A DNA stretch of 64,000 nucleotides from the NCBI RefSeq assembly GCF_003721515.1, contig NZ_RJJD01000001.1, positions 62,001 to 126,000 on the forward strand, written 5' to 3'. Shown piece by piece: positions 14,336 to 24,183 of this stretch. A model generated the notes under the pieces. The model was not told the DNA's origin, ran no database searches, and saw only the letters and a program-made list of their open reading frames with translations. The stretch's first letter is position 1. The number at the start of each line of letters is the position of its first letter. This DNA is from Rufibacter latericius. Its GTDB lineage: Bacteria; Bacteroidota; Bacteroidia; Cytophagales; Hymenobacteraceae. A program made the translations under genes and the position numbers.

Positions 14336-17278
14336 TTAGAAACCTACACTTAAACCAAAAGTAACCGTGCGCAAAGCAGGATACTGAGCACCCACCAAAG
14401 AGGCTCCGGTGATTTCAGGATCCCATCCCATGAATTTAGTCCAGGTTTTAAGGTTTTGACCTTGGGCGTACACGCGTATGCTTTGCACCTTTACAGCCTG
14501 TGCCCAGATACTTGGCAGGTTATAAGAAACATTCAGGTTGCGTAACCGCAGGAAATCACCATTTTCAACCAATCTGGTCACCTCAGCCTGATATTCACTA
14601 GCGGAGTAAGGAACATCGGTGATATCACCCGGATTCTTCCACTCACGGGTTAATTCTGCACTTAGGTTATCCCATAAGTAGGTAGGATTGATGATGTTGC
14701 TTCTTTCGTTGTTGTAAATCTTATTCCCTTTCACAAAGCTAAAGAAGGCATTTACCTCAAATCCCTTGAAATTCACAGAGGTACCAAAGCCCCCGAAGAA
14801 CGGAACCTGCGTAGTTCCGGCTAGCACTCGGTCAGCGGGGTCATATTGTTCTGTGATTTCACCGTCCTTGGTTAAATACTGGGCATTTCCATTTACAGGA
14901 TTCACCCCGGCAAAACGAACCAAGTAAAGCGTGTTCAAAGGTTCACCTACCCGGTTGATGGTAATCCCATCAATTTGCTCGGTTTCACCTTCCCCAATCA
15001 GCTTGGTGATTTCATTTTGGTTGTAAGTCAGACTTACATTGGCAGACCAGGTAAGGCTTGGCGTTTTAATCAGGTCACCCTCTAATGAAAACTCAACCCC
15101 TCTGTTGCGCAATTCACCAATATTGGTAGTGATATCATTGTAACCAGAGGTTCTGGAAAGCTGACGGTTCAAGAACAGATCAGAGGTGACAGCATTGTAA
15201 TACTCAATGGTAGATCTTACTCTGCCTTGTAACGTGGCCAGTTCTATACCGGTGTTGAAGGTGGTTTTTCTTTCCCATTGTAACTCAGGGTTCGCTAATT
15301 GAGTCTGGACTAAACCGCTTACCCCATTGTACACCGCACGGTTAAAAAGCTCTCTGGCTTCAAAGTTGCCAATCCCATTCTGGTTACCGGCCGAACCATA
15401 GCTAATCTTGTACTTCAGTTCATTGAAGATGTTAGTCAAACCTTCCATGAAGGGTTCTGCGGTCACAATCCAGCTTAAGCCTACTGATCCGAAATTGGCG
15501 TACTGTCTGTCTGCACCAAAACGGGAAGATCCGTCACGACGGGCACTCAGGTCCAGGAAATAGCGGTTCTTATAGCCGTAGTTGACAATGGTGAAATAAG
15601 AAAGCAGGGCATTTTCAAAGCCATTCCCATTTACTGTTGGAATGAATCCGTTATCGGAGGTACCCGGAGTGATTCCTGCTTCGTTTTGGAAAGCACCGCC
15701 TAAACCATAGCCCGTAAAGCCGAAGTTGCGGCCAGTATTGTTTACGATTTCATTGAACAAACCAATGCTGAAGGTATGGTCAACACCGATATCTCTTCTA
15801 TAGGAAATAGAGGTTGTTCCGGTGTACCGGAAATTACTTCCATAACTACGACCAAAGCTACCTGACCCACCCGTAGCGGCAGCACCAGAAGAAGTAGAAG
15901 GATCAAAAAAGGTGGTATTTTCATTTGCGGTAAAATCTCCGCCCCAGTTTGTTCTAAGAGACAATCCTTGAACAAATGGTACTGTATAGCCTACAAACAC
16001 ATTCCCCACCCCTTTCAACTGTTTTCTGTTGTTGGTGTTTTCAAGGAGTTCCTGCAAGGCGTTAGGCTGACCTGAGTAAATCTCAGTGTAGTTACCCTCC
16101 TCATCATAGGGAGTTTCATAGGGGTTAGACCACCGAACGGCATTCAAAGGGGCAGATATGCCCGTGTTGGCCTCACTGGTACTGGAAAAATTAGAAACCC
16201 CGAAGGTAGAATTCAATCCAAATTGAAAGTTCCCGGCCTCACTGGTAACATTGGCCCGACCAGTGTAGCGCTCCAAACCGGTTGTTCTAACAGTACCGGT
16301 CTGGTCGAAAACAGAACCAGACAAGAAATAAGTGGTTTTACCTGCCCCGCCAGATGCACTTAACGTGTGGCTGGTAGTTTTACCTGTTTGAAAGAATACG
16401 TCTTCCCAGTTAGTGTTGATTTGTCTCAAACGTGCCAAGTCTGCATCTTCCCATTCATACGGATTTCCCTGGCTTAATTCATAGTCCAGTTTCTCCTGAG
16501 TATTCATTACTCTAAGCCTGTTTTCAGGGGCTTTTGACAAACCGTACTGTACATCATAGTTAATACGGGTTACGCCTACTTTTCCTTTTTTGGAGGTAAT
16601 GACAATAACCCCGTTGGCTCCTCTTGACCCATAAGGTGCGGTAGAAGATGCATCCTTTAAAATGTTTAAGGATTCAAAGTCAGCGGGGTTCAACGTGGCG
16701 AAATCACTGGCTGAGATCTCTACCCCATCTAAAACATAGAGGGGTTGGTTAGACCCCAAAAGGGAGCCCGTACCTCTAATCAGCACGTTAGCTGCCGCGC
16801 CTGGTTGCCCTGAATTGGCTTGCACCAATATACCAGGGGCTTTCCCTTGCAACGCCTGGTCAAATGACCCCAACGGATAGGAGGCAATTTCATTTGCCTT
16901 CACGGTGGCGATTGAACCGGTTACTTCTCTTTTGTTTTGGGTTGTGTAACTGGTTACCACAACTTCCTGGAGGGTCTCCGCATCTGTTGCTAACCGTACA
17001 TTTACAGTAGATTGAGTTCCAATGGCTACCTCTTTATTGGTATACCCAATAAAAGAGAAGATCAAGGTACCTCCAGCAGAAGGGATACTGATTGAATAAC
17101 TGCCATTCACATCAGTTGGAGAGGCTGTGCTGGTTCCTTTGAGCTGGACTGTCACCCCAGGCATTCCTTCGCCTGAATTTGCATCAGTCACTCTCCCCGT
17201 CACAGTCCGACTCTGTGCCCACACTTGTGTAAAAAGTGTCAACACAAAAACGAAACACAATAGTAAAGATTTCTTCAT
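14336..17278 (-). CDS. SusC/RagA TonB-linked outer-membrane transporter (second pair)
   Basis: 980-aa TonB-dependent transporter. Start at ATG 17278 gives a clean signal peptide (KKSLLLCFVFVLTLFTQVWA). A CarboxypepD_reg-like domain follows at about 23-110 (RTVTGRVTDANSGEGMPGVT), then the plug domain (about 115-225) with PLYVLDGVEI and the SusC signature GANGVIVITSKKGK, then the 22-strand barrel ending in FGLSVGF. Pairs with the SusD gene 18 bases downstream. It is separated from the upstream pair by about 420 bases with a long inverted repeat, so it may have its own promoter. Substrate unknown. Confidence 0.94.
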   Translation of the reverse strand: MKKSLLLCFVFVLTLFTQVWAQSRTVTGRVTDANSGEGMPGVTVQLKGTSTASPTDVNGSYSISIPSAGGTLIFSFIGYTNKEVAIGTQSTVNVRLATDAETLQEVVVTSYTTQNKREVTGSIATVKANEIASYPLGSFDQALQGKAPGILVQANSGQPGAAANVLIRGTGSLLGSNQPLYVLDGVEISASDFATLNPADFESLNILKDASSTAPYGSRGANGVIVITSKKGKVGVTRINYDVQYGLSKAPENRLRVMNTQEKLDYELSQGNPYEWEDADLARLRQINTNWEDVFFQTGKTTSHTLSASGGAGKTTYFLSGSVFDQTGTVRTTGLERYTGRANVTSEAGNFQFGLNSTFGVSNFSSTSEANTGISAPLNAVRWSNPYETPYDEEGNYTEIYSGQPNALQELLENTNNRKQLKGVGNVFVGYTVPFVQGLSLRTNWGGDFTANENTTFFDPSTSSGAAATGGSGSFGRSYGSNFRYTGTTSISYRRDIGVDHTFSIGLFNEIVNNTGRNFGFTGYGLGGAFQNEAGITPGTSDNGFIPTVNGNGFENALLSYFTIVNYGYKNRYFLDLSARRDGSSRFGADRQYANFGSVGLSWIVTAEPFMEGLTNIFNELKYKISYGSAGNQNGIGNFEARELFNRAVYNGVSGLVQTQLANPELQWERKTTFNTGIELATLQGRVRSTIEYYNAVTSDLFLNRQLSRTSGYNDITTNIGELRNRGVEFSLEGDLIKTPSLTWSANVSLTYNQNEITKLIGEGETEQIDGITINRVGEPLNTLYLVRFAGVNPVNGNAQYLTKDGEITEQYDPADRVLAGTTQVPFFGGFGTSVNFKGFEVNAFFSFVKGNKIYNNERSNIINPTYLWDNLSAELTREWKNPGDITDVPYSASEYQAEVTRLVENGDFLRLRNLNVSYNLPSIWAQAVKVQSIRVYAQGQNLKTWTKFMGWDPEITGASLVGAQYPALRTVTFGLSVGF

Positions 17279-17603
17279 GTTGGTTTGGTTTGTTTTAGTA
17301 GTTTGGGATATCCTCCTAAAGTAGGTCTTTGTCAACAATATTCAAACAAACCAAAATCTCAAGCTTCTCCCTAAAAATTCATAAAAACAGCCCTTTGATA
17401 CTAGTTCAATAATAACTTAGTATATCTATTTACCCCATTTAACATTCTCTTAATAGTAGATTGGCTTTTACCAAAAAATCAGCAATTAAATTATTTTTCA
17501 GGTATCATAATAAACATTCAAAACAGATTGCCTGCTGAATATCTAAGGAAGTTTCTGAACTTCTTTCTCCATTCCCTTTTGGTTGTTTCAATTGTTTTCA
17601 GGG
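17279..17603. other. Leader/promoter region of the second SusC gene
   Basis: AT-rich, no gene seen. I found no minus-strand TAnnTTTG box. Together with the inverted repeat at 17604 it separates the two SusC/SusD pairs. Confidence 0.35.
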
Positions 17604-17675
17604 TTGAATTTGCCCAAAAACGTTTAGGGGCTGCTTTTGGGAAAGCAGCCCCTAAACGTTTTTGGGCAAATTCAA
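17604..17675. repeat. Perfect 34-bp inverted repeat between the two SusC/SusD pairs
   Basis: The 34 bases at 17604-17637 are exactly complementary to 17642-17675, with a TGGG loop. The inner part (AGGGGCTGCTTT/AAAGCAGCCCCT) is the family core; the outer arm (TTGAATTTGCCCAAAAACG) is unique to this copy. It begins 21 bases after the SusD stop codon on the minus strand, so it most likely ends or attenuates the first SusC/SusD transcript. There is no T run after it. Confidence 0.85.
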
Positions 17676-17696
17676 TGAATGAGCAAATTCCAGACC

Positions 17697-19142
17697 TTAA
17701 ATATAGGCATCGTTCTGCTGCAACCTAGGGTTAGCGTTCATTTCCCGTAGCGGGATAGGCAGCACCAATTCTCCTGCATTATAGGGTAGATCGCCTACAT
17801 TTTGGCGCAACCGCTTAATGTCATGAATAAGCTGGCCTTCGAACGCCAATTCAAGGCTACGTTCACGGAGAACATCATCCAGAGAGATAGAAGTTAAAGG
17901 AGGTATGTCTGCTCTCTCACGAATGACATTGATATCCTCTAGAGGTGTAGCCCCAACGGAAGTACCCAGCCGCTGGTTAGCTTCGGCCCGAATCAGGTAC
18001 ATTTCTGCCAAGCGAATAAGAGGAACATTAGCTGAATAAATTTCATACTTACCGTTACGGTATAAATCATCCGGATCTAGGTATAGAACCTCTACTCGTT
18101 CATCGCCTTCCTCATACTGCTCCACAAACCCGGCAGCCACTTCAATTTCGGCGCGCTGGTTGTACGAGTAGAAAGTAGCCAAACCCGCATTAGATTGCCC
18201 GGCATTGCTCTGTACCGTCTGCTGAATAGCGAAGATATCTTCTGAGGTATTCTCGTTATTATTAAAGGCGTTTGTGAAATCTTCTACTAAATCATAACCA
18301 CCACCTTGAATTACCCTGTTTGCTTCTTCAGCCGCCTTGGTCAGGTATTGTGCTTCGGCGGAGTTACCAGGTGCACCGGCTTGCTGCAGATAAACTCTGG
18401 CCAACAGAGCACTGGCGGCATACGTATTGGCTCTGGCTTCATCTCCTGACGACTCATTGAAACTAGCTCTGTCAGGTAAAAGGTCACGGGCCCGGGTAAG
18501 GTCATCAATCACTTGGGCGTACACCTCTTCTACGGTATTCCGGGGCACGTTATTGGCCTCTGAAATGAGGGAAGTGGGCTGCAAAACCAACGGCACGCCA
18601 AGTTGCGAATTCTGCTGCCCCGGTTCGTAGGGCAGACCAAACAACCGCACCAGGTCAAAATAAACCATGCCCCTGATGAAGTGGGCTTCTCCCAGCACCT
18701 GATCCCGCTGGTCCTCTTCTACCACGTTTACGGCATTGATCACATTGTTTACAATGTTGATAACCTCATAAGACCGGAGCCAAATACCTGCAATAAGTAT
18801 ATTATCAGGGGTAATATCCTTTTGGAACACTTGCCGGAAAGTAGAGAACGTGCCTCCCCAAATCAGGTTACCGGTGCTTCCTAAAAGCTCACTTGTCAGA
18901 TTCAGGTCACCGGTATATAGAGGGGCATCCGGGTCGCCTACATAGAGGGTTCCGCTCATCAACCGTACATAGGCTCCAACCAAGGCGCTTTGCACCCCCT
19001 GGGAGGTAGTTAAGGCCTCACCCGCATTAATGGCGGTTTGCGGTTCAACATCCAGTTCATCGTCACAGCTGCTAGAGGTAAACAGCAAACAGAGTAACAG
19101 GGCTGGCAATACTTTTGTCAGGTAAAATATAGATCTTCTCAT
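17697..19142 (-). CDS. SusD/RagB-like outer-membrane lipoprotein (first pair)
   Basis: 481-aa SusD-family lipoprotein, partner of the SusC protein at 19173-22193. Lipobox FTSSSC gives Cys26, followed by DDELDVEPQT, the usual acidic start of mature SusD proteins. SusD repeats are seen at GVQSALVGAYVRL and GEAHFIRGMVYFDLVRLFG, and the C-terminal family segment at RSLELAFEGQLIHDIKRLRQ. The gap to SusC is 30 bases. It is only distantly similar to the SusD at 12794, so the two pairs probably take different substrates. Confidence 0.93.
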   Translation of the reverse strand: MRRSIFYLTKVLPALLLCLLFTSSSCDDELDVEPQTAINAGEALTTSQGVQSALVGAYVRLMSGTLYVGDPDAPLYTGDLNLTSELLGSTGNLIWGGTFSTFRQVFQKDITPDNILIAGIWLRSYEVINIVNNVINAVNVVEEDQRDQVLGEAHFIRGMVYFDLVRLFGLPYEPGQQNSQLGVPLVLQPTSLISEANNVPRNTVEEVYAQVIDDLTRARDLLPDRASFNESSGDEARANTYAASALLARVYLQQAGAPGNSAEAQYLTKAAEEANRVIQGGGYDLVEDFTNAFNNNENTSEDIFAIQQTVQSNAGQSNAGLATFYSYNQRAEIEVAAGFVEQYEEGDERVEVLYLDPDDLYRNGKYEIYSANVPLIRLAEMYLIRAEANQRLGTSVGATPLEDINVIRERADIPPLTSISLDDVLRERSLELAFEGQLIHDIKRLRQNVGDLPYNAGELVLPIPLREMNANPRLQQNDAYI

Positions 19143-19172
19143 TGCTTTTTCACATTAAAGGCTATTAAAAGA

Positions 19173-22100
19173 TTAAAAGCCGATGTTAACTCCAAACGTG
19201 ATGGTCTTTGCCTGTGGGGTAGTGTAAAAATCAACACCAAGGCCTACGTTCTGTCTTTGAGAGGTCGTTTGTGTTCCTGGGGTATCTACTTCTGGGTCCC
19301 AGCCCGGATAATCTGTGATGGTAAAGAAGTTCTGGGCCGAGGCATAGATTCTAAACCGGGTTAGATGGAACCTGCTGCTCAATGTTGTTGGTACCGTATA
19401 CCCCAAGGTCAGGGTCTTGCCCCGTAAGTAAGAGCCATCGTAGACCCAACGCGAGGAGGTATTACTTCCGTTGGCATCCCCAAATCGGGCCTGCGGCACC
19501 CTGGTGATGTCACCGGGTTGCCGCCAACGGTTCAACTGATCCCGGGTTTGGTTGTCCACATAATCCATGTTGGCAGATTGGAAACGACCGGCATTGTTAT
19601 AAATGTCATTGCCATAGGAAAACTGGAGCAAAACGCCCAAATCAAACCCTTTAAATGCAAAGGTATTGTTCAAACCTCCTACAAATTCAGGGTTTGGATC
19701 ACCCACCACCTGCTGCTCGGCGGCCCCATAATCATTGGTGGTCTCGTCACTGCCTGCCCGCAGGTAGTAGAGGGCATCACCATTGGCAGGATCTACTCCG
19801 GCATATTTGAAAGTATAGAATACGCCAATAGGCTGACCTTCTATGGCTCGGTTAACCACACCAGAGGTAATTACCTGTCCGTTCAGGTTAGTAATCTTGT
19901 TGCGGTTAAAGGAGATATTGAAGTTTGTGGTCCAGGAAAAAGCACCTACCAGGTTGTCGGTATTGAGGGTGACTTCCACCCCTTTATTTTCAAGCTCGCC
20001 TACGTTTCTGGTGATGGTGGCAAAGCCCGAGGTGGCAGGCACCTGCACATTTAACAGCAGATCTTCGGTTTTCTTCAAATAATACTCCACCCCGCCATTG
20101 ATGCGGTTCTTGAAGAACCCAAAGTTGACGCCTACGTCAAACTGAGCGGTCGTTTCCCATTTAAGGTCAGGGTTCTCCACCGAAGCTGGAATAATTCCGG
20201 AGTTACCGGCGTAGGAGCCAGAAGTGAAGAGTCCTCTGGAGGCAAAGTCTCCAATGTTGTCATTCCCAGTGTACCCATAGCTGGCTTTCAGTTTCAGGAA
20301 ACTCAGGAAGTCGGTGTCACTTAAGAAAGGCTCTTCGGTCAGAATCCAGCCAATTCCAATGGCAGGAAAGAACCCATACTGGTTGTTAGCCCCAAACCGT
20401 GATGATCCATCAACCCGGCCGCTGACACTCAACAGGTATTTATCGAGCAGTTTGTAGTTTACCCGCGCGAAGTAAGACAACAAGGAATATTCCGATCCTT
20501 CGGAAGAACCTAAATTGATTTCTGCGGCATTAGCAATTCGATTAAACGCGTCGCTAGGAAAACCAATTCCGGATACGTAATTCGCTTCATACTCGGTTTT
20601 CTGGAAACTCATCCCCCCGGTAGCATCCACACTATGTATTTCCCCAAATTGCTTACTGAAACTAAGGAAGTTATTGGTGGTGTAATTCAAAATAGTCACT
20701 GCCCGGCTCTCGGCTGCTCCTCCGGGAGAACCGTCCTGTGTTTCACGTCCCTGGAAAGTATTCTCGTTCTGGTTTAAGATGTCAATACCCAGTTCACTTC
20801 TGAAGCTTAGCCCAGGCAAAATGGTGTAGCTGGCAAAAATGGTACTCAGATTCCTGTATACAATCGTTTTCCGAAACGCATCCCGGATCTCAATCAAGCC
20901 ATTGTAGTAAGTGGTATTGGTATTGTACTCCCCGGTTTCTGGGTCTATGATAGGCTGAACGGGAGGCAATGCCACTATCTGAAGCGGCGTAGAAAAGGCA
21001 TTGTCATCGGCCACCCGGTCATTGACAGAACGAGCCAGGTTGAAATTGACTCCCAGTTGTAGTTTATCTGAAGCGGTATGGTCAATATTAATCCGGCCAC
21101 TGGCTCGTTCAAAATTATTGCCTTTCAGAATACCTTCCTGGTCGGTAAAGGAACCACCCACATAGAAGCGGGTTTTCTCGTTTCCGCCGCTAGCAGTCAG
21201 GTCATATTGCTGGTAACCGGCGGTCCGGAAGACCTGGTCCTGCCAGTCAGAGTTGGCGGGATTACGCCACTCAGGTACAAAAAGATCTTTAAACTCATCC
21301 CTATCGGCTACAATTTCAAAGTTTATGTACAATTGGGCAAGAGCCGAATTCTCCACCGATTCATTGAAAAGCTCCAGGTACTCTGAGCTGTTCAGGAAGT
21401 CAACTTTGTTTGTAGGCTTGCTGAAGCCGGTGCTAACACCTAAATCGAACACAGTTTTGCCCGCCTTTCCTCTTTTGGTAGTGATAATTACCACCCCGTT
21501 GGAAGCCCTTGAGCCGTAGATGGCTGACGAGGCTGCATCTTTCAGGATCTCGATGGACTCAATATCGTTGGGGTTCAGGTCGGCCAAGGGGTTGGTGGGT
21601 TCGTTGTTGCTGATGCCCTGGCTTTCTGAGGTGATTGGGATTCCGTCCACTACATAAAGGGGCTGGTTACCGGCAGTTATGGAGGCAGAACCCCGCACCC
21701 GTACCTTGATGCCCTGGCCCACTTTACCGCTACCAGAAGTGATCTGCACCCCGGCCACGCGCCCCTGGATGGCCGATTCCACACTGGGCACCGGGATATC
21801 GGCGATCTCGTTACCCTTCACGCTGGCAATGGAGCCCACCACGTCGCGGGCTTCCTGGGTACCGTACCCCACCACCACTACCTCGTTGATGGTTTTGGTA
21901 TCCTCCGCCAGAGCCACATCAATGGTAGAACTGGTCCCCACCGCCACCTCTCGGTTTAAGAACCCCACGAAGGAAAAGACAAGGGTGGGATTGCCAGTCA
22001 CGTTCAATTCATACCGACCGTTTGCGTCAGTACTCGCCCCGATAGTGGTGCCTCTCACCACCACGCTCACCCCTGGTAAAGGGGTTCCATCTGCCGCGGA

Positions 22101-22193
22101 GGTAACCCTCCCCGAGATGGTCCTATTTTGCCCAACAGCACTAAACTGAAGTACGGTTAGCAAAATCATGCACAAGAGTAGATGTCTTTTCAT
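19173..22193 (-). CDS. SusC/RagA TonB-linked outer-membrane transporter (first pair)
   Basis: 1006-aa TonB-dependent transporter. Signal peptide ends near residue 21 (QFSAVGQ). A CarboxypepD_reg-like domain (RTISGRVTSAADGTPLPGVS) is followed by a TonB-box-like VVVVGYGTQ segment, a plug with PLYVVDGIPI and the signature ASNGVVIITTKRGK, and a barrel ending in ITFGVNIGF. Heads the minus-strand cluster of two SusC/SusD pairs. No adjacent sigma/anti-sigma or hybrid regulator is present to indicate how it is induced, and no glycoside hydrolase or peptidase directly adjoins. Confidence 0.95.
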   Translation of the reverse strand: MKRHLLLCMILLTVLQFSAVGQNRTISGRVTSAADGTPLPGVSVVVRGTTIGASTDANGRYELNVTGNPTLVFSFVGFLNREVAVGTSSTIDVALAEDTKTINEVVVVGYGTQEARDVVGSIASVKGNEIADIPVPSVESAIQGRVAGVQITSGSGKVGQGIKVRVRGSASITAGNQPLYVVDGIPITSESQGISNNEPTNPLADLNPNDIESIEILKDAASSAIYGSRASNGVVIITTKRGKAGKTVFDLGVSTGFSKPTNKVDFLNSSEYLELFNESVENSALAQLYINFEIVADRDEFKDLFVPEWRNPANSDWQDQVFRTAGYQQYDLTASGGNEKTRFYVGGSFTDQEGILKGNNFERASGRINIDHTASDKLQLGVNFNLARSVNDRVADDNAFSTPLQIVALPPVQPIIDPETGEYNTNTTYYNGLIEIRDAFRKTIVYRNLSTIFASYTILPGLSFRSELGIDILNQNENTFQGRETQDGSPGGAAESRAVTILNYTTNNFLSFSKQFGEIHSVDATGGMSFQKTEYEANYVSGIGFPSDAFNRIANAAEINLGSSEGSEYSLLSYFARVNYKLLDKYLLSVSGRVDGSSRFGANNQYGFFPAIGIGWILTEEPFLSDTDFLSFLKLKASYGYTGNDNIGDFASRGLFTSGSYAGNSGIIPASVENPDLKWETTAQFDVGVNFGFFKNRINGGVEYYLKKTEDLLLNVQVPATSGFATITRNVGELENKGVEVTLNTDNLVGAFSWTTNFNISFNRNKITNLNGQVITSGVVNRAIEGQPIGVFYTFKYAGVDPANGDALYYLRAGSDETTNDYGAAEQQVVGDPNPEFVGGLNNTFAFKGFDLGVLLQFSYGNDIYNNAGRFQSANMDYVDNQTRDQLNRWRQPGDITRVPQARFGDANGSNTSSRWVYDGSYLRGKTLTLGYTVPTTLSSRFHLTRFRIYASAQNFFTITDYPGWDPEVDTPGTQTTSQRQNVGLGVDFYTTPQAKTITFGVNIGF

Positions 22194-22578
22194 GTGTTTT
22201 TTAATTTTGTTAACAAACCGACTACTTTATTAATGTAATCTAATTTATTATTGACATATTTCAAAACAATTCTGACACAAACCCTCTAGTAATCTCCTAT
22301 GAATCTTTCAGTTGATAGCAAAAACCCTCATCAATTCCCTATTTAACTCTTTGTAAAATTTACATTCTATTAATAAACCCTCTTTTCTGTATTTCCAACC
22401 CATGGCTCGTTTTAGCACTGCTTTAATGAAATAGTGCCAAAATAAGCAACATTATAAAGTTCTATATGATAGGAAATTGAGAGATGCCGGCTTATTTGCT
22501 TTGGAGAAGAGGGTAGGTAGACTTCTTTCTTTTGAGTATTATTACTTCAAAATCAAACCAAGTAAATTGAGCTGTTCA
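22194..22578. other. Divergent AT-rich region upstream of the SusC cluster and DUF2911 gene
   Basis: About 385 bases, AT-rich near the SusC side. No small gene was seen. No TAnnTTTG box with proper spacing could be identified for either direction. Confidence 0.3.
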
Positions 22579-23451
22579 ATGAAAAAGATGTTATCCCTTA
22601 ATTTAGCTTGGGCATTGGCCCTTGCCATGCTCCTGGTGGGCACAGAAGCTTCTGCCCAACTCCAAACGCCGGCCGCTAGCCCTAGCAGCACCGTGACCCA
22701 AGTTTTGGGCCTCACCAAAGTGACGGTTGATTACTCAAGACCCAGCACCAAAGGCCGGAAGATCTTCGGGGATCTGGCTCCTTATGGAAAAATCTGGCGT
22801 ACCGGCGCGAATGCCTCTACCAAAATCACCTTCTCTGATGAGGTAATGCTGGAAGGCAACAAGGTTCCGGCTGGGGAGTATGCGCTTTACACCATTCCCA
22901 CTGAAAAATATTGGACCATCATTATTCATAAAAACACCAAACACTGGGGTGATGGCGGAAAAGACTACAAGCAGGAAGACGACGTGGTACGTTTCAAAGT
23001 GACCCCGAAGAAATCTGCTGAGAAAGTGGAGACCTTCACCATTGGGTTCAACGACCTTACCAACAACGGCGGAACCATGCAGATCATGTGGGAGAACACC
23101 GTAGTGCCGGTTAAAATCACAACCGATGTAGACACGAAAGTAATGGCCCAGATCCAGGAGAAAGTTATCAACGGAACCAACGTGACTCCTGCTTTATATG
23201 CCGCTGCCGCTGCCTATTATGCAGACACCAATAAAGACATGAAGCAGGCCCTGACCTGGATGAAACAAGCCAATGAGAAGGACCCAAAATTCTGGACCCT
23301 GCACCAGCAAGCCAAAATTCAGGCGAAGTTGAAAGACTACAAAGGAGCCGCGGCTACTGCCCAGAAGTCTATTGAACTGGCCAAGAAAGAAAGCAACGCT
23401 GATTATGTGGCGTTGAACGAGAAACTGTTGGCGGAAATCAAAAACAAGTAA
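22579..23451 (+). CDS. Secreted DUF2911 protein with C-terminal helical repeat
   Basis: 290-aa protein from ATG 22579, which starts a signal peptide (MLLVGTEASAQ). Residues about 30-180 match the DUF2911 pattern: VTVDYSRPSTKGRKIFG, PYGKIWRTGANASTKITF, VPAGEYALYTIP and the later TFTIGFNDL segment. The last 80 residues (YAAAAAYYADTNKDMKQALT and LKDYKGAAATAQKSIELAK) look like TPR repeats. DUF2911 function is unknown; it is widespread in Bacteroidota and probably periplasmic. Converges on the nitroreductase gene, with a strong hairpin between. Confidence 0.88.
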   Translation: MKKMLSLNLAWALALAMLLVGTEASAQLQTPAASPSSTVTQVLGLTKVTVDYSRPSTKGRKIFGDLAPYGKIWRTGANASTKITFSDEVMLEGNKVPAGEYALYTIPTEKYWTIIIHKNTKHWGDGGKDYKQEDDVVRFKVTPKKSAEKVETFTIGFNDLTNNGGTMQIMWENTVVPVKITTDVDTKVMAQIQEKVINGTNVTPALYAAAAAYYADTNKDMKQALTWMKQANEKDPKFWTLHQQAKIQAKLKDYKGAAATAQKSIELAKKESNADYVALNEKLLAEIKNK

Positions 23452-23484
23452 TCGCTTTCCGGCCCTTTTCCGGAAAACACCCAT

Positions 23485-23534
23485 AAATCAGTCGGCCGCG
23501 GAAGAAGCTTCTTCTGCGGCCGACTGATTTTATT
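23485..23534. terminator. Long hairpin terminator between convergent genes
   Basis: AAATCAGTCGGCCGC (23485-23499) pairs with GCGGCCGACTGATTT (23516-23530); the inner GAAGAAGCTTCTTC extends the stem with one G-U pair. T-rich on the plus side. Just before it, TTTTCCGGAAAACA at 23467-23480 is a hairpin-family core remnant. Confidence 0.85.
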
Positions 23535-23559
23535 TAAAGCCTTAACTTACCTGGATTCA

Positions 23560-24144
23560 TTACATCCACCGGATTTTCTCTTCCAGCGGAATGGTTCTTT
23601 TGCCACTTGGGCCGGGGCTATCTGCATAGCCCAAATACAGAATCCCGAGCACCACATCTTCTTCCCGCAATTGCAGCATTTGTTTCATAGCCGGGTGGTA
23701 CGCCATTCCCCCGGAGCCCCAGTAGGTGGCAATATCCAGGGCCGTAGCTCCCAATAACAGGTTCTGGATGGCACAGGAAGTAGCAGCAATCTCTTCCAAG
23801 GCCGGAATTTTGGGCAAATCACCCCGCTGCATGTACGCCACAATCACGTGCGAGGCCTGGTCACCCATGTGCAGCAGCTTCTCATATTTGACTTCCAGGG
23901 TCTTGTCCTCTGGAGTGTGCCTGCGGAAAAGATCAGCGTGCGATTGGCAGAAATCCTTCACTTTTTCAGGGCCATACACCACAAACCGCCAAGGCTCGGT
24001 ATGCCCATGGGTTGGAGCCCAGTCAGCCAGAGCCAGTATCTCCTGAATCAGGTCATCTGGGATTGACTGGCCGTTCATTTTAGGCGGCTTAGTGGTTCTT
24101 CGGTTTTGAATGATGTGCTGTAAGGACAGAAAAGAAGGATTCAT
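23560..24144 (-). CDS. Nitroreductase-family protein
   Basis: 194-aa FMN-dependent oxidoreductase of the nitroreductase superfamily, YdjA/TdsD-like short type. Motifs: RRTTKPP near the N-terminus (FMN-phosphate-binding Arg pair), ADWAPTHGHTEPWRFVV, and the C-terminal GILYLGYADSP strand. ATG 24144 is preferred; an upstream GTG at 24168 would lie closer to the symporter stop and adds nothing recognisable. It begins 39 bases after the symporter gene and is probably cotranscribed with it. Substrate unknown. Confidence 0.85.
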   Translation of the reverse strand: MNPSFLSLQHIIQNRRTTKPPKMNGQSIPDDLIQEILALADWAPTHGHTEPWRFVVYGPEKVKDFCQSHADLFRRHTPEDKTLEVKYEKLLHMGDQASHVIVAYMQRGDLPKIPALEEIAATSCAIQNLLLGATALDIATYWGSGGMAYHPAMKQMLQLREEDVVLGILYLGYADSPGPSGKRTIPLEEKIRWM

Positions 24145-24183
24145 GGGATTAATGAAAATGGGAAACACCGCAGAAGAGAGGCC

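Noticed and set aside
12794-22193. Classical carbohydrate PUL
   Set aside because: Two SusC/SusD pairs are present but no glycoside hydrolase, lyase, hybrid sensor or ECF-sigma gene adjoins, so a carbohydrate assignment is not supported.
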